Source of the DNA: Caprella mutica
Lineage: Eukaryota; Arthropoda; Malacostraca; Amphipoda; Caprellidae
Assembly: GCA_947561585.1 (NCBI GenBank)
Contig: CANNZV010001106.1
Location: 1 to 64,000, forward strand
Length of the DNA: 64,000 nt
Direction: 5' to 3'
Positions 1 through 12,560 of this stretch are shown here, in pieces; position 1 is the stretch's first letter; the number at the start of each line of letters is the position of its first letter. The translations under genes and the position numbers were made by a program. The notes under the pieces are model-generated. The model saw nothing but the letters and a program-made list of their open reading frames with translations. It did no database searches and was not told where the DNA came from.

Positions 1-909
1 CCTAAAATATCACAATAACACAGTAAATATTCCCTAAAATATCACAATAACACAGTAAATAATCCCTAAAATATCACAATAACACAGTAAATATTCCCTA
101 AAATATCACAATAACACAGTAAATATTCCCTAAGATATCACAATAACACAGTAAATATTCCCTAAGATATCACAAAAACACAGTAAATATTACCTAAGAT
201 ATCACAATAACACAGAAAATATTCTCTTAAATATCACAATAACACAGTAAATAATCCCTAAAATATCACAATAACACAGTAAATATTCCCTAAAATATCA
301 CAATAACACAGTAAATATTCCCTAAGATATCACAATAACACAGTAAATATTCCCTAAGATATCACAATAACACAGTAAATATTCCCTAAGATATCACAAT
401 AACACAGTAAATATTCCCTAAGATATCACAATAACACAGTAAATATTCCCTAAGATATCACAAAAACACAGTAAATATTCCCTAAGATATCACAATAACA
501 CAGAAAATATTCTCTTAAATATCACAATAACACAGTAAATATTCCCTAAGATATCACAATAACACAGTAAATATTCCCTAAGATATCACAATAACACAGC
601 AAATATTCCCTAAGATATCACAATAACACAGTAAATATTCCCTAAGATATCACAAAAACACAGTAAATATTCCCTAAGATATCACAATAACACAGTAAAT
701 ATTCCCTAAGATATCACAATAACACAGTAAATATTCCCTAAGATATCACAATAACACAGTAAATATTCCCTAAGATATCACAATAACACAGTAAATATTC
801 CCTAAGATATCACAATAACACAGTAAATATTCCCTAAGATATCACAATAACACAGTAAATATTCCCTAAGATATCACAATAACACAGTAAATATTCTCTT
901 AAGATAACA
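1..909. repeat. 32-bp minisatellite array, about 28 copies, open at left edge
   Basis: Seen directly: a head-to-tail unit of 32 bp with core ATATCACAATAACACAG. Units differ mainly by CCTAAAAT versus CCTAAGAT. Rare variants (CACAAAAACA and CAGAAAATATTCTCTTAAAT) occur at about 171/211 and again at 459/499, exactly 288 bp later, so nine monomers were duplicated as a block. The last unit decays into TCTCTTAAGATAACAA near 900-909. The array begins before the window, so its true length is unknown. Confidence 0.97.
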
Positions 910-2988
910 AGCATATTTATTCCTCTTTGCCAGTTTTTTATACCTACCTTACCTCCCATTAATATATCTAAGAGAGCATTATCCATGATTAAGTTCAAAA
1001 GTTCCAAATAACTTTTGCTTAATGTAATAATGGATGTAAGATAAAATACCAGAGACTATTATTCATTCACTAATATTACAGGGTAAATATCACCTTTCAG
1101 TCATTCGTACAATAAATATCAATTTATATATTCGATAATGGAATACATTTTTCTTTTAGTCATGTCCGGTTATACCAAAATATAAAAAGAGAAACTAGTT
1201 TCTTTTGATATTTGTTTTTGACAGATTTTTAGAAGTCTGTGCACACTTGGGAAAACAGGGCAAGACAGCTGTGTACAATATATTTCTATATTCTATTAAA
1301 GAAAATTGAATATTATTTATAAAACGTAAACAAGTAAGAAATATTTTAACGCCGATAGGAATTAAATGTGAGATGACGAATTAAAAATTAATTATTTTGT
1401 GAAAGTATATCCTATTAGAACTGAGTAAAAAATTGATGCACATTGTTATATAATTCATGAATTTAGAGCATCAGGACAAGCGTGATTGATAAAGAAAATA
1501 GGAGAAAAACAATCAATTTATTACGTAATATTAATTGTTTATTATCTAAAATTTGGTGCATCATGCAGTAGAATAAAAGAACACATTCTACTTTAGAATT
1601 ATATAACTCCAAGCCTTTATTCATTAATTCGTGTAATATCAATTTTTATATTTTTATTAAATATTATATAGCTAAGAGGAAAACGGAAAATAAACACAAA
1701 GAACTTCAAAGAAGCAGTCACACAAAGAATTGGCTACATGAACTGATGAGCTTTGACATATTCGATGCTGCTGTTCATAGATAGTGCTCGTGGCTGTAAG
1801 AAAGCTACTCTGTACGTGCAGTCACTTAACTATGTGAAGTTCAGAAAGGAAGAGAAAATAATTAATTATAATTTAGTATCTTACTCTCCATAATATATCG
1901 CTACTTAAGATGTTTATAGTCAATATTTAAATAATAATTAGAATACTGATAGTGCTTACTGTAAACTGTCGTATGATATTTTCAAGTCCTTTTAGACGTC
2001 AGGAAGAGGTCTCTTCAGCTTTTCAAACATCGATTGCAGATTGGTAAGTCAGCAACATCTTTCGGCACAGAGACAGAAAATCTTTGCCTTGCTTTTAAAT
2101 CAAATCTATTTGTTCTTACAATTGGTAGGACGCGTTTAAAATGGCAAAGAGAAGGTGCCTAGAAAGATTTCAATCTTTATTTGCTCTTCTTCCATTCGAT
2201 GGCTAGATACTTTTTCTTATTCATTATATTATGAAAAATATTGCTTTACTAGTTATAATAATTTTATAACTGATGGGGTAGGTTATTATAGTATAAGGTG
2301 AATAAAATGAAAAGGAAAAAATATTAATAGGAGAAACTTTAACGCAATTAACACTATTGGAATCTACTTCAATATGAATAATATAGTACATGAGAAGAAA
2401 TTTTCAAACTTCTTTTTTATCTGTAATAACTTAATTAGAATGGACTTACTTATGCTACTAAAAATAAAACTATCTATCATCGTTTTTTAGAAACTTTTTT
2501 TATTTTCAGAAAGCATTTTTTTATCCAACGTACAAATTGAGTGAGATAAAAAAACATTAAAAAGAAATTGCCATTATCTAACTTTGATAACTAAAAGATC
2601 ATTTTAATTTAGTTTTATCCACTAATACTATTTAATATAGCTTCTAATTAATATCAACATATATTTACTGTTCAAACTATTTAATTTCTTCGTACGGTAT
2701 GATAATTACAGCAAATAATTATCCCTGAACAGTTCGTGCATGAAGAAGGGAAGTTAGTCCAAAAATGTACCTCTTTTAATTACTTGAAACTTATCAAATA
2801 CGAATCAAAAGAGTGATTTGATTCCATTAATCCACTAAGTGAAAATGACGTGGAATATAACAGATAAAATATCTAAGGATTAAAAGTTCTATTGCAGTTG
2901 TTGTATTGTTTGATTTAGATAATCATTGTTACAATTTCTCGTGGATATTATGGAAATTAATACAAGGATTTTGGATGAGAATTGAATT
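910..2988. other. unassigned AT-rich DNA
   Basis: No recognisable gene or repeat family. One weak candidate internal exon lies at 1996-2043: a pyrimidine-rich stretch ending in TTTTAG, 48 open bases, then a good donor GTAAGT at 2044. Single matches like this are expected by chance in 64 kb. Confidence 0.5.
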
Positions 2989-3202
2989 AGGGTATATTAC
3001 GAATTATCGGTCAGTTTCACATCTTCGTTCATATAAGAAAAACGATGTTATAATTGTTATTTTATTTTAATTTTAATTCGTATCCATGATACCTGCAGGT
3101 ATCATGGATACGAATTGAAATTAAAATAAAATAACAATTATAACATCGTTTTTCTTATATGACCTAATATGTGAAACTGACCGATAATTCGTAATATATC
3201 CT
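2989..3202. mobile_element. Palindromic MITE, family A, full copy A1 (near-perfect 214-bp palindrome)
   Basis: Two arms of 107 bp are inverted copies of each other with no spacer, centred on CTGCAG at 3093-3098 inside GATACCTGCAGGTATC. By eye I find only about five mismatches between the arms. The ends read AGGGTATATTACGAATTA inward and its inverse outward. Other copies of the same arm lie at 41622, 45305 and 60945, and half copies elsewhere, so this is a dispersed family and not a chance palindrome. There is no coding capacity. The near-identity of the arms suggests recent insertion or arm-to-arm gene conversion. A transcript through it would fold into a hairpin of about 100 bp. Superfamily not recognised; no clear target-site duplication seen. 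Confidence 0.85.
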
Positions 3203-5914
3203 ACTTGGACATAAACAAAATAATTCGTAATTACAAGATGCAGATTTCAATCCCATGGAAACAGAATGCGTATCCTGGTAGCCATTGATATGCAAACTAG
3301 GCAATGGTATACAAATAAACTAAATTTATTAGATTTACTACAGTAGAACTCCTCTATAGTGAATGTCGAGTCCTGAGTAAGAGAGTACATAATTCTTCCA
3401 TTAAACAATTATTTTGTTTTATTTCTTTTCATTCTAGAGTGAATATCTTAATAAAAGAAGGGATCAAAATTCATCTTCTTGAAAGTAGGTTAAACAAAAG
3501 TTTCATCAAATTTGAAATAAATGAGAAAACGAGGCCATCAGAGTGAAATAATCCTTAAGAAGCTTTAAATTACAGTTAAATGCAACCACATGCACAACAA
3601 TAATTATCATTCAGAGTAAATGAAATGTTGGTACCTAATTGTGAAGCATATAAATTTGATGAGATTTATATATTCATATAAGAATTTAATAGGATTACCG
3701 TGAATAAAAATACATTAATTGCTATAGGCACATCACAACGTAAGATATTTAAATAGTGTCCATTGTTTAGTGTACTATGAAACTCTCGTAAAATTTTCAT
3801 ACAAATTTTCAAATGTAACTCATTTATGAAGGGAAAAAGAATGATTCAGAAATTTCCTCATGCAAGTATTTTTTCTGGAAAATATGAATGAAATTTGTTT
3901 CTACTTTTCGAACAGAAACGAATGAACAGTTGAATAATTTATCCAAACTGCAGTCACGAATTAAAGTTAAAAACTGAAATATTTTCTACATGGTCAACGG
4001 ATTAAAATTAGCTTAAAGTTATAAGCGCCATCAGAAGTTAGAAGCATTAGAAAGTTTCAACTGGACTAGATAAGATTTATATCTGCTCTTCGGATTAATA
4101 GCTGAGGTTCAGTATTTGTGTTTTGAATAGGCTGTCTACTTTATGAAGTTCAATGCCCTTTAAAAAATGCATTTTCATAGAGTTCGATACTCTTTGAAGG
4201 ATGCTTTATGCTTCCAATTGTTTTTTTTAATTTTCTTGTTGATTTTCTTCGACTCAATGAAAAGGTTGAAGCAGAGATGTACCAGAGCTAGCGGCGTTTC
4301 TTCTTAATGGTTATATCCTAAAATTTTATTTGAGAACATGTTTAACCTACTTATATCCTAAAAACAACGAATTGTTATATACGTCTGCTACATAACATAT
4401 TAATAACACATATTAGTTTATCTTTACGACCGTGTGTGAAAAATTAGTTACATATAAAAATTAGAGGACTAATGAATGTGTGGAGCCTAGTGACGATTGT
4501 TACTGTCGAGTCACAGATTAAATAAAATATTCATGAAATTTAGAAAATTAATAGAAAATAGTACATATATATTAACTATTATAACTAACTAGACACATTA
4601 GAAGTAGTTTTAGAAATATATTCCGGTCGCAAAGAGTTAAGAATGTACGCTCATTGCTGAAACCTATTAAATGACATATAATAAATATTTCGTAGTTACA
4701 GTGTCCACCCACGCATTTTATGTCGATTGTCGGTGACACTGTGTTGAAATTTATTCATTTAATTTATTCATTTCATTTATTCATTTCATCTTCTTTAATA
4801 ATCGAATGCATTACGTGAGTGAATGAACAAACATTGCTATGAATAAATGAGGGCGCTACAAATGACTCTATTTACATTGTAATGGAAAACTGCTGAGAAA
4901 AGTGTCCTACATTGTACATAGGAAATAAGCTGGGTTGTGAATGATAAATTTCATAATTCGAGAAGGAGGTTTTTTAAATCAATGGAATTATTGCGATTTG
5001 ATGAATTCATTGATGGACTCACACGTAAATTGATACGGTAGTTGGAATTTTGAATATTTACAATATTCAGGCATTTTAATAATAGATTAATGCTATTAAA
5101 TGTTCAGTCAAAGAAGAGTGTATTTTTAATATTCTAGCAATTCATTAATTTCGCATTCTTCAAAACAAACTTCGCTAATTGTAATGCTGAGACGAAAGTG
5201 AATTTAATTCATAGCAAATTGATAGGTAACAGAGTTAGAAAATATTAACTCATTCTTCCATTTCATGCATCAATAAATTAGGTAAATTTTTACATATATA
5301 AGAAATGTAAACAAACATTGTCAAGAAGAAAAATATTGTCACAATAGTTAGGTACTTATAAAATTCCATTTTTTCGTTTTTTTTTTCAAAATTAACTCAT
5401 AAATTGTAGGGCAATATTTCATAACAAAAATTGTGGGTAGAAAACTTACGTTGAAAGTAGGTGTCGAACATACGAGAGCTGGTCATAAATTTTATTATTC
5501 GTTTTAGGTTTCTACCTACTTTTCCTGATGATGAATAAACATCTTACAATTCGAAAGCTTGAGACCTGAAAATACCTTCAGCCTTGAAATTTTAATAACC
5601 CTCATCAAAAAAATACGTTTAGATTCTGCAAAAACTTCTCTTAGGTAACCTAATCATCTCTTTTAGCTTCAGAAGATCTCCATGGATGCAATAAAAGTCT
5701 ACGGTGTCTTAACGTTATTTATCATTTCATTGGAGACTTTATCTCGACCTTCTTTGTCATCTCATCTCGTGAGGAGAGAATCTCTACACAGAGATAAGAG
5801 ATTTCATTCCATGGGACTCATAACGTCAATAAATATCTCGCGATTGACTCGAATGAACTGGAGACAATAATTGGTGAGGTCCATGGGATACTCTATAGGA
5901 ATTGAAATAACTAG
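3203..5914. other. unassigned AT-rich DNA
   Basis: No gene recognised. At about 3341 the string ACAGTAGAACTCCTCTATAG resembles a pogo/Tigger-type terminal repeat, but I see no partner end nearby. At 4749-4787 a 13-bp unit ATTTATTCATTTA is repeated three times. The stretch at 5640-5880 is less AT-rich and has an open frame of 62 codons with no recognisable product. Confidence 0.5.
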
Positions 5915-5990
5915 TTAAATATTAATTATTATACAATTATTTCATATATGATCGACAATGTGAAACAATCCGATAATTTAGAACTAATCC
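5915..5990. mobile_element. MITE family A, half copy A6
   Basis: Matches one arm of the family A palindrome from the inner AT-rich part to the outer end: ATATGATCGACAATGTGAAA, then a diverged version of the terminal ATAATTCGTAACTTACCC. The opposite arm and the CTGCAG centre are absent. Confidence 0.55.
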
Positions 5991-6564
5991 AAAGTATATA
6001 CGAAAGCAATTAACTTGCAAATATACAGAGTTTACAAGGAAAAATATAAATAGAAATGATTGACTGCTGTTAGTATAAATAAACATAAATATTGCAATGT
6101 ACAATACAAGGATTTGTAATGTAAATGTCTGGAACATAGAAATGCATTGTTTTGTAAAACTTCTACTATACTCTATAATACAACACGTGTTTTGTTATTG
6201 AGAATATTGTAGAAGTTTTACGAAAAACAACCTCACTATCTGTATTTGAAGTACTTGATAAAGTTTTCAGAATTGATAGCAAATCTATTTTCATAGTTCT
6301 GTTTTAACAAGTCCAGAACGATTTTTTTATTTATTTGAGACTAGAGATAAAATTTAAAATTAAGCATTTGAAAAAAAATTGCATAGTTCCATAATTTCCT
6401 CTTTAAAACCGTAGAAATAACAGCAATCATATATAACATTAGAGACCGTTTTATAGTTTAGTAAAGCTCCTTTAGTATAATAAAGCTCCTTTAAAAATTC
6501 AACTTTCAGACCAGATAATGAAGAGATGTGTTACAAATAATCCAATCTCATATCATTCTTCACA
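5991..6564. other. unassigned AT-rich DNA
   Basis: Nothing recognised. Around 6140-6230 there is an imperfect inverted pair TTGTAAAACTTCTAC / GTAGAAGTTTTACGA that could form a hairpin; its origin is unclear. Confidence 0.45.
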
Positions 6565-6798
6565 TTAATTGCATAGATCCACACTATGATCGCTACTAAT
6601 GCTCTCTTGACAGTCGTTGCAATGCATCTTAGATTTCCTGTCTTTCTTGGAAAGGCAAAAGTAGCACATCTTGCTGTAGCTTGTATGTTCTACTGAATGA
6701 ACAGTGCGATACAAAATAGATCTGAGAATGCTTGGAGCTAATATTCCTGCAAGTGAATATGCTAGTTTGACGCTAAACGTGACGCAACAGAGCTTCAA
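6565..6798 (-). pseudogene. piggyBac-like transposase C-terminal remnant (zinc-finger tail)
   Basis: The minus-strand frame of 77 residues ends in a cysteine-rich tail (residues about 45-76) with spacing C-x2-C, about 11 residues, C-x2-C, then DHS and a final LC. CYFCLSKKDRKSK and DHSVDLC resemble the cross-brace zinc finger that ends piggyBac (DDE_Tnp_1_7) transposases, and residues 11-20 (VKLAYSLAGI) resemble the FRxxLAxxL segment usually just upstream. One expected cysteine before DHS appears as serine. The catalytic core is missing; the full enzymes are about 550-650 residues. I infer a decayed cut-and-paste transposon end. It could be a chance cysteine pattern; a protein search would settle it. 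Confidence 0.5.
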
Positions 6799-9693
6799 TT
6801 TTGCTCTGTACAGAGACTCGCTTGGTAGATATAAAAAAAGAATATAAGCTTTAGTTTGATTTAGATTTATTTATTCTGGATGTTTAAATTCAGTTCCAAC
6901 AAAATTTGACAGATTGCATGTAAAACCCAAAATAAAAAAATCTTGAATAGCAAAATGTCAAAAAATAGTTCATTATTGAAATACTGATAGAATTTCACAT
7001 AAAACAAACATTGTTTCACGAAAACCCGAATTTTGAAGATACTGATTTTTAAATTTATCAAAGAACTCGTACCTATTACTCTTTTCTATTATTGAAAAAT
7101 TAATATAACAGACTTTAGTACCTATTATAATATTATTGAGAATTTTAAAAATTAGCATAGGATTAGGGTATCGATATCTTGATAACGAAGTATTTTTGAA
7201 CATTTTGTTATTCGCGAAAAAGGTTTTTATGCAAGCTGCCTTTCTTTGTCGAATTTGAAATGAAACAATCTGTCGTAATTAGTGGTAGACAATTAAAAAC
7301 ACGGAGTTACAGCAACTCAAGCCGATCAGTTTTTAAAGTATGCATCTATATTTCTATCTGTACGGGTAATTCAGACCCGTTGGTCGTTCTATGGTTAATC
7401 AGCTGTACCTACCTACAATTGTACAGATTGACAAAATGCTTTAGAAACTACATTAAAATCATTAGATTGCAGTCTTGTCAAGCAGTAAAATTTATCTGCT
7501 TTATATGTATATATATAATGAATATCCGTTAATGAATAAAATTCCTATCCTATAGGTAATTAAGCATCCATTGTAATAATATGATGATTACTCGTACATG
7601 TTTGGTGTCAGAGGATTATACTGTGCCTGCAACCTGACTAAAGTTGAGGATATTGAGTCTGACAGCAATTTCCTTCTTGTGAGTAATGCAAGAGCGTCAA
7701 CAGCAATTGTGGTTATTGAGATTAATGATTGACACAAAATACCTGCCTTTATTGAGGTCATGAGTGACCAATAAATATGATTTATTACGTGGAAAAAAAA
7801 AAGATATCATAACAATGTTTTCCAATCATTACTTTTGAAAAAAAAGAGTGATGTTCCAGTACTGAAACATGCAGTTTACTCGCAAAGTGTGCGTTAAAAA
7901 ATGTTCTGAACCAGCTTGACCTTTAGAAATTTCTGAGTGGCCTATCATTACCTACTTTAACACCCACTTCTTGAGAACTGTAAGTCTAAATAGATGTTTG
8001 GATAATGTGAAGTTTCCTTAAATAATTTCCAACAAGCATAATTCTAATAACATTTTAATAATTTACTTTTATGGCACTATCAAGAAAATATTGTGTAGTG
8101 CCTCTTTAAAGTTCTATGTCCTACTCTCCGAAAAAAAATATCGCACGATTCCATCAGGTAATGAAATGTTTATTTATTTTTAATTGATTGGATGTTATGC
8201 AAAATATCAATCAAATTTTTAATTACTGATCACCGAGTTAGGCAACTATTTAATTTAATATATCTTTTAATTTTCTCATTTATTACCAATCGGTTCAAAA
8301 TTATTGGTGTAACTATTATTTAATTTGAATGTAAATATTTTTTAAATTAGATAATTATTTCAGTAAACTAATATATAGAACACTTAATTTTTACTATCTT
8401 ACTAATATTTCACAATTTTACTAGAGATCCTCTCGAATTATAAATTTCACTGTATTTTTAAGTAATTGCCATTTATATAAAGTACCATAAATATATACAG
8501 TCACCTCACCATATTTTGCAAGTAGTGAGAGGAAAATGTCGCCTCCATGTGCCTAGTTCCCATATAAACGCTGTTGCCTAAATTACTCTACAGAGAAATA
8601 AGTTTGTATTATGCAATGCGAGGTTTCTTGTAGAGATCTCATTTCTTGCAGGGTATGAATTTTGCTCTACTTCTTTGCAAGATATTATCCTGTTACAACA
8701 TTGGTACGTGGTACTTTGGTATTACATTGTCAGTTATCAATGTAAACAGGTAAAAATATTCCAAATAATATATAATATATAAAAATGTTATTTCAATATA
8801 TTCTATTTCAACATTGGTATTTGATATTTAAATATTATTCTGTCAAATAGATAATCAATACAAAATATTAAACTAAATCTTTAATTATACGCTAAATGTA
8901 AAAATATTTACTCTATAACATCTACATAAAAGTCTTATGTGAATATAAACTATAGAGAATAGTTTTTATACCCAATGATTTTTCCTTACCACGGCTTCTG
9001 AAATTGTTTCTTTGTATCGAAGACGAAATGTATCAAATTTGCATAATCTATTCGAGGAATGTTCCAGTAGCAATTTACAAATTGTGTTTTGATGCACAGA
9101 GATCTGTGATTGCACTCGTGTATATTTCCCAACTACCTGAGTCGAGTGCTTGAAACTACATTTCGATGATTGGATGGCTTCGACATTAAAGTATACAAAA
9201 TGCACTTGCCAATGTCAGTGTGCACGTTATTGAACATTATTAAAAAAAGTACCTCTACAGCAAGTAAATATGTGAACGAAAATCTAGATTATATCAGACA
9301 TATTTTAAACACTGTATTAGACCATCATATTGCAAATCAGAAATTGGACCTCGAACCTTTGATGTCAGACTCTCTCTAGCTAAACTTACAGCTGTGAATT
9401 TTTTTAATTTATTAGATTATAATTCTCATGAGATAACACTTCAAAAGTACTGAAATGAAAAAATATATGTTGCTGATTTTCTTTTATTCTAAAATGAAAT
9501 TTATAAACTTCATATCATGATATATTCTTTTACATCATAATTTTTTATAATTGCGAACTGCCTGCTGGTCTATCAGGGCAAAATAAAAACAATATTTTAA
9601 GTTCTTAGAGAAAAATTAGACAAATCCAAGGAAGAACCGCTTATAAAGAGAAAACAATAATTCTTTTCCGTGTAAAATGACTATTCACAAATT
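6799..9693. other. unassigned AT-rich DNA
   Basis: No gene or repeat family recognised. Small open frames at 7260-7532 and 9170-9379 (+) and 8966-9205 (-) show no known motif and have the length expected by chance. A moderately complex stretch at 7570-7740 has balanced composition but no visible signature. Confidence 0.5.
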
Positions 9694-10560
9694 TATAATC
9701 TTCTTTTCTCTGTTAAGTTGGATAGGGCGCGTATATCCTGCAGTATAATCTTCTTTTCTTTGTTTGGTTGGATAGGGCGCGTATATCCTGCAGTATAATC
9801 TTCTTTTCTATGCTAGGTTGGATAGGGCGCGTATATCCTGCAGTATAATCTTCTTTTCTCTGTTTGGTTGGATAGGGCGCGTATATCATGCAGTATAATC
9901 TTCTTTTCTATGCTAGGTTGGATAGGGCGCGTATATCCTGCAGTATAATCTTCTTTTCTATGCTAGGTTGGATAGGGCGCGTATATCCTGCAAAATAATC
10001 TTCTTTTCTCTGTTTGGTTGGATAGGGCGCGTATATCATGCAGTATAATCTTCTTTTCTATGCTAGGTTGGATAGGGCGCGTATATCCTGCAGTATAATC
10101 TTCTTTTCTCTGTTAAGTTGGATAGGGCGCGTATATCCTGCAGTATAATCTTCTTTTCTCTGTTAAGTTGGATAGAGCGCGTATATCCTGCAGTATAATC
10201 TTCTTTTCTATGCTAGGTTGGATAGGGCGCGTATATCCTGCAGTATAATCTTCTTTTCTCTGCTAGGTTGGATAGGGCGCGTATATCCTGCAGTATAATC
10301 TTCTTTTCTCTGTTAGGTTGGATAGGGCGCGTATATCCTGCAGTATAATCTTCTTTTCTCTGCTAGGTTGGATAGGGCGCGTATATCCTGCAGTATAATC
10401 TTCTTTTCTGTGTTAGGTTGGATAGGGCGCGTATATCCTGCAGTATAATCTTCTTTTCTGTGTTAGGTTGGATAGGGCGCGTATATCCTGCAGTAGAATC
10501 TTCTTTTCTCTGTTAGGTTGAATAGGGCGCGTATATCCTGCAGTAGAATCTTCTCTTCTG
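9694..10560. repeat. 50-bp minisatellite array, about 17 copies
   Basis: Exact 50-bp period. Each unit joins a T-rich part (ATCTTCTTTTCT) to a G+C-rich core GGATAGGGCGCGTATATCCT followed by GCAG, so a PstI-type CTGCAG recurs every 50 bp in most units. Units fall into types by the variable middle (TGTTAAG, TGCTAGG, TGTTTGG, TGTTAGG), and these types recur in an order that suggests block duplication. The core GGATAGGGCGCGTATATCC is itself a near-inverted repeat. Confidence 0.97.
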
Positions 10561-10563
10561 GCA

Positions 10564-10770
10564 TTGCGGTCATTTTTGTGGCAAATAATCAAGTTGCAAT
10601 GGTGGTTCGGAGAGGTAATAGAATATCAATATATTGATCCTAAATTGGATGTGCCCTGGTTAACAATGCAGACGGAGACTGACAGTGTGTGCCGCACAAA
10701 AGAACGGCCCGCTGAGAATTTAATCGAAAAAGAAATTGAGAAAACCTCTAAGATGACAAACGTATTATAG
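10564..10770 (+). other. open frame of 68 codons beside the 50-bp array, coding status doubtful
   Basis: The frame opens with TTG at the array edge and ends at TAG 10768-10770. The translation is hydrophilic and not low-complexity, with an acidic/basic tail, and composition is less AT-rich than the flanks. I do not recognise any domain. It could be part of an exon, a decayed transposon frame or chance. Confidence 0.15.
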
Positions 10771-10959
10771 AAAATAATTTAGAAAATACGTACCTAAAAA
10801 CGTTTTTAATGCAATTCAAAATTTAGTTTTCAAAAGTATAATCCTAAAGAGGAAATATATCAATTTATTATATCCTTAAAGTAACAAAAAGTAATTTATA
10901 TGCATGCATTAAATATTTCTGTTCCCATTTCATGTGTCTCAATATTGTCTCAATAATAT

Positions 10960-11255
10960 ATGCGTCAACTACATATATCTGCATTTTTTCTCTCACTATT
11001 CCTGCTGGGCCGAACTATGAAAACAAGTCCGCTTCTTTTCCTGTGATTTCCTTCAGCGCAATGAATTCCTGCGACTGCGAAGATTGATGCAAGAAATTCC
11101 CTGTGATTGCAAATAACGGAGGGAGATATTGAGTAATTTGGCATCGAGTGATATGCCTTGCGACAAAATAGCTTCATCGGACTCCATGCAAGATTGAGCC
11201 ATCGTATAATAATATGAATTATTCGCTCTACATATGAAAATATATCCATTGATTC
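10960..11255. other. compositionally balanced, high-complexity island
   Basis: Roughly 300 bp with clearly more G+C than the flanks and no repeats. Minus-strand frame 10965-11249 (94 codons) is open but without recognisable motif. Such islands in AT-rich introns are often conserved non-coding elements; that is inference and needs a cross-species alignment. Confidence 0.25.
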
Positions 11256-12477
11256 AACTTATAGGATGAATATTCTTCATTAGGCCATTATTGAGGTATA
11301 AAAGTTTCCTTTTAAAATTCTTATAGTAATGATACTTGGATTTTTTAAAATGAACACGAAGATTTTGCTTCAAAAACAATCTATTTTTCATAATTAATTA
11401 TGTTGCAACTGGAATATTTGTTTTGAACTAATATTACCATTTCGATACCCCGAGGTGATCATTTCACCCACGTATATTCTATTATTTCAAGATAATGCTT
11501 TAAAAATGAGGGCCTGAACTTAATAAATGGTATACAGTATTGTATCTATATATTATTACTCTAATAATGAGAAACATACCCGTGTATTATAAAGCATTTC
11601 ATTCAAAGTTTTAATTTATATCAAACATCAGGAGAAAGTTTACAATAGGAGACATAAATATTATTTACACGTGTAAAATTAACGGTGAAAAAAGCAAACG
11701 TATTTTTTGATATAAAATGTTAACAAAAAGTAGGTTTTAAAAAATAATGCAGAATTATGTATATAGATGATTTATGCCATTTTCTGACTTTATTCTGAAA
11801 CTAAATTTAGATTTAGAATTTTATAAGATGTTCTCTCATAATATAGATACATGCTAATACAAATCAATTTATGATTGAGCACGTGTAGTTTATTCCTTTG
11901 TCTGTCCATACTATGTGTTCTTAAGATTATTTTTGCATCAATTTGCAAACCATAACATATAAAGTTTCTCCATTTCCTGGGGCCGAAAAACCATTGGGGA
12001 TAAATAAATAGAATGGAAGGGGAAGAAATACATTCATTGGAAATATTGAATCGCCAAAGAAAAAATATCTCCCTAGCAGAAAGTTTTTACGGAGTGATTT
12101 AATCTGCAACAACAATGTATGGATAACAAAATAGATAGATACGATGACTTGAAAAACAAACTCGCGAAGGGAACTTTTATAAGTGTTATAGCTCTACCAG
12201 TCTGTTGATTCTAACAGTACTTGTTGTTCAAAAGAATATTTAATAAATTAAATCCTTTTATAAATTCATTTATAAAAGCAATTTGTTATTAAAAAGAATA
12301 TTTATTAATTCAAATCTTTTTTTTTATATTAGCGGAATATAACAATGAATAGGTAATCATAAAAGTGGAACTGTTTATTTTATGATCATTTTTATGAATG
12401 AATACAGTAACAGTAACAGTAACATTAAAAACATCAATTTATGCATAAAATATTCATCGTTGTCGTGTATTCCAGAA
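11256..12477. other. unassigned AT-rich DNA
   Basis: Nothing recognised. A short CAGTAA repeat (about 3.3 copies) lies at 12405-12424. Confidence 0.5.
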
Positions 12478-12533
12478 TATAAAACCACCCGGTTCAAAAT
12501 GAAAGCAGTCGAGCGGCAGTCTGACGGCAGACA
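12478..12533 (+). promoter_or_regulatory. candidate RNA polymerase II core promoter (TATA plus initiator)
   Basis: TATAAAA at 12478-12484 is followed 29 bp later by GCAGTC (A at 12507), five of six bases of the arthropod initiator TCAGTY. Downstream lies CGAGCGGCAGTC (MTE-like) and AGACA (12529-12533, the DPE core), though AGACA sits at about +23 rather than +28. The 12490-12570 stretch is much more G+C-rich than its surroundings, as expected for a first exon. No long reading frame follows; the ATG at 12499 opens only 17 codons. A chance match is quite possible. Confidence 0.3.
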
Positions 12534-12560
12534 AACCATCGGCCTATTCTGATTTCAAAC

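Noticed and set aside
1996..2043. 48-bp exon with good acceptor and donor
   Set aside because: One short candidate with no neighbouring exons; such pairs are common by chance in AT-rich DNA.
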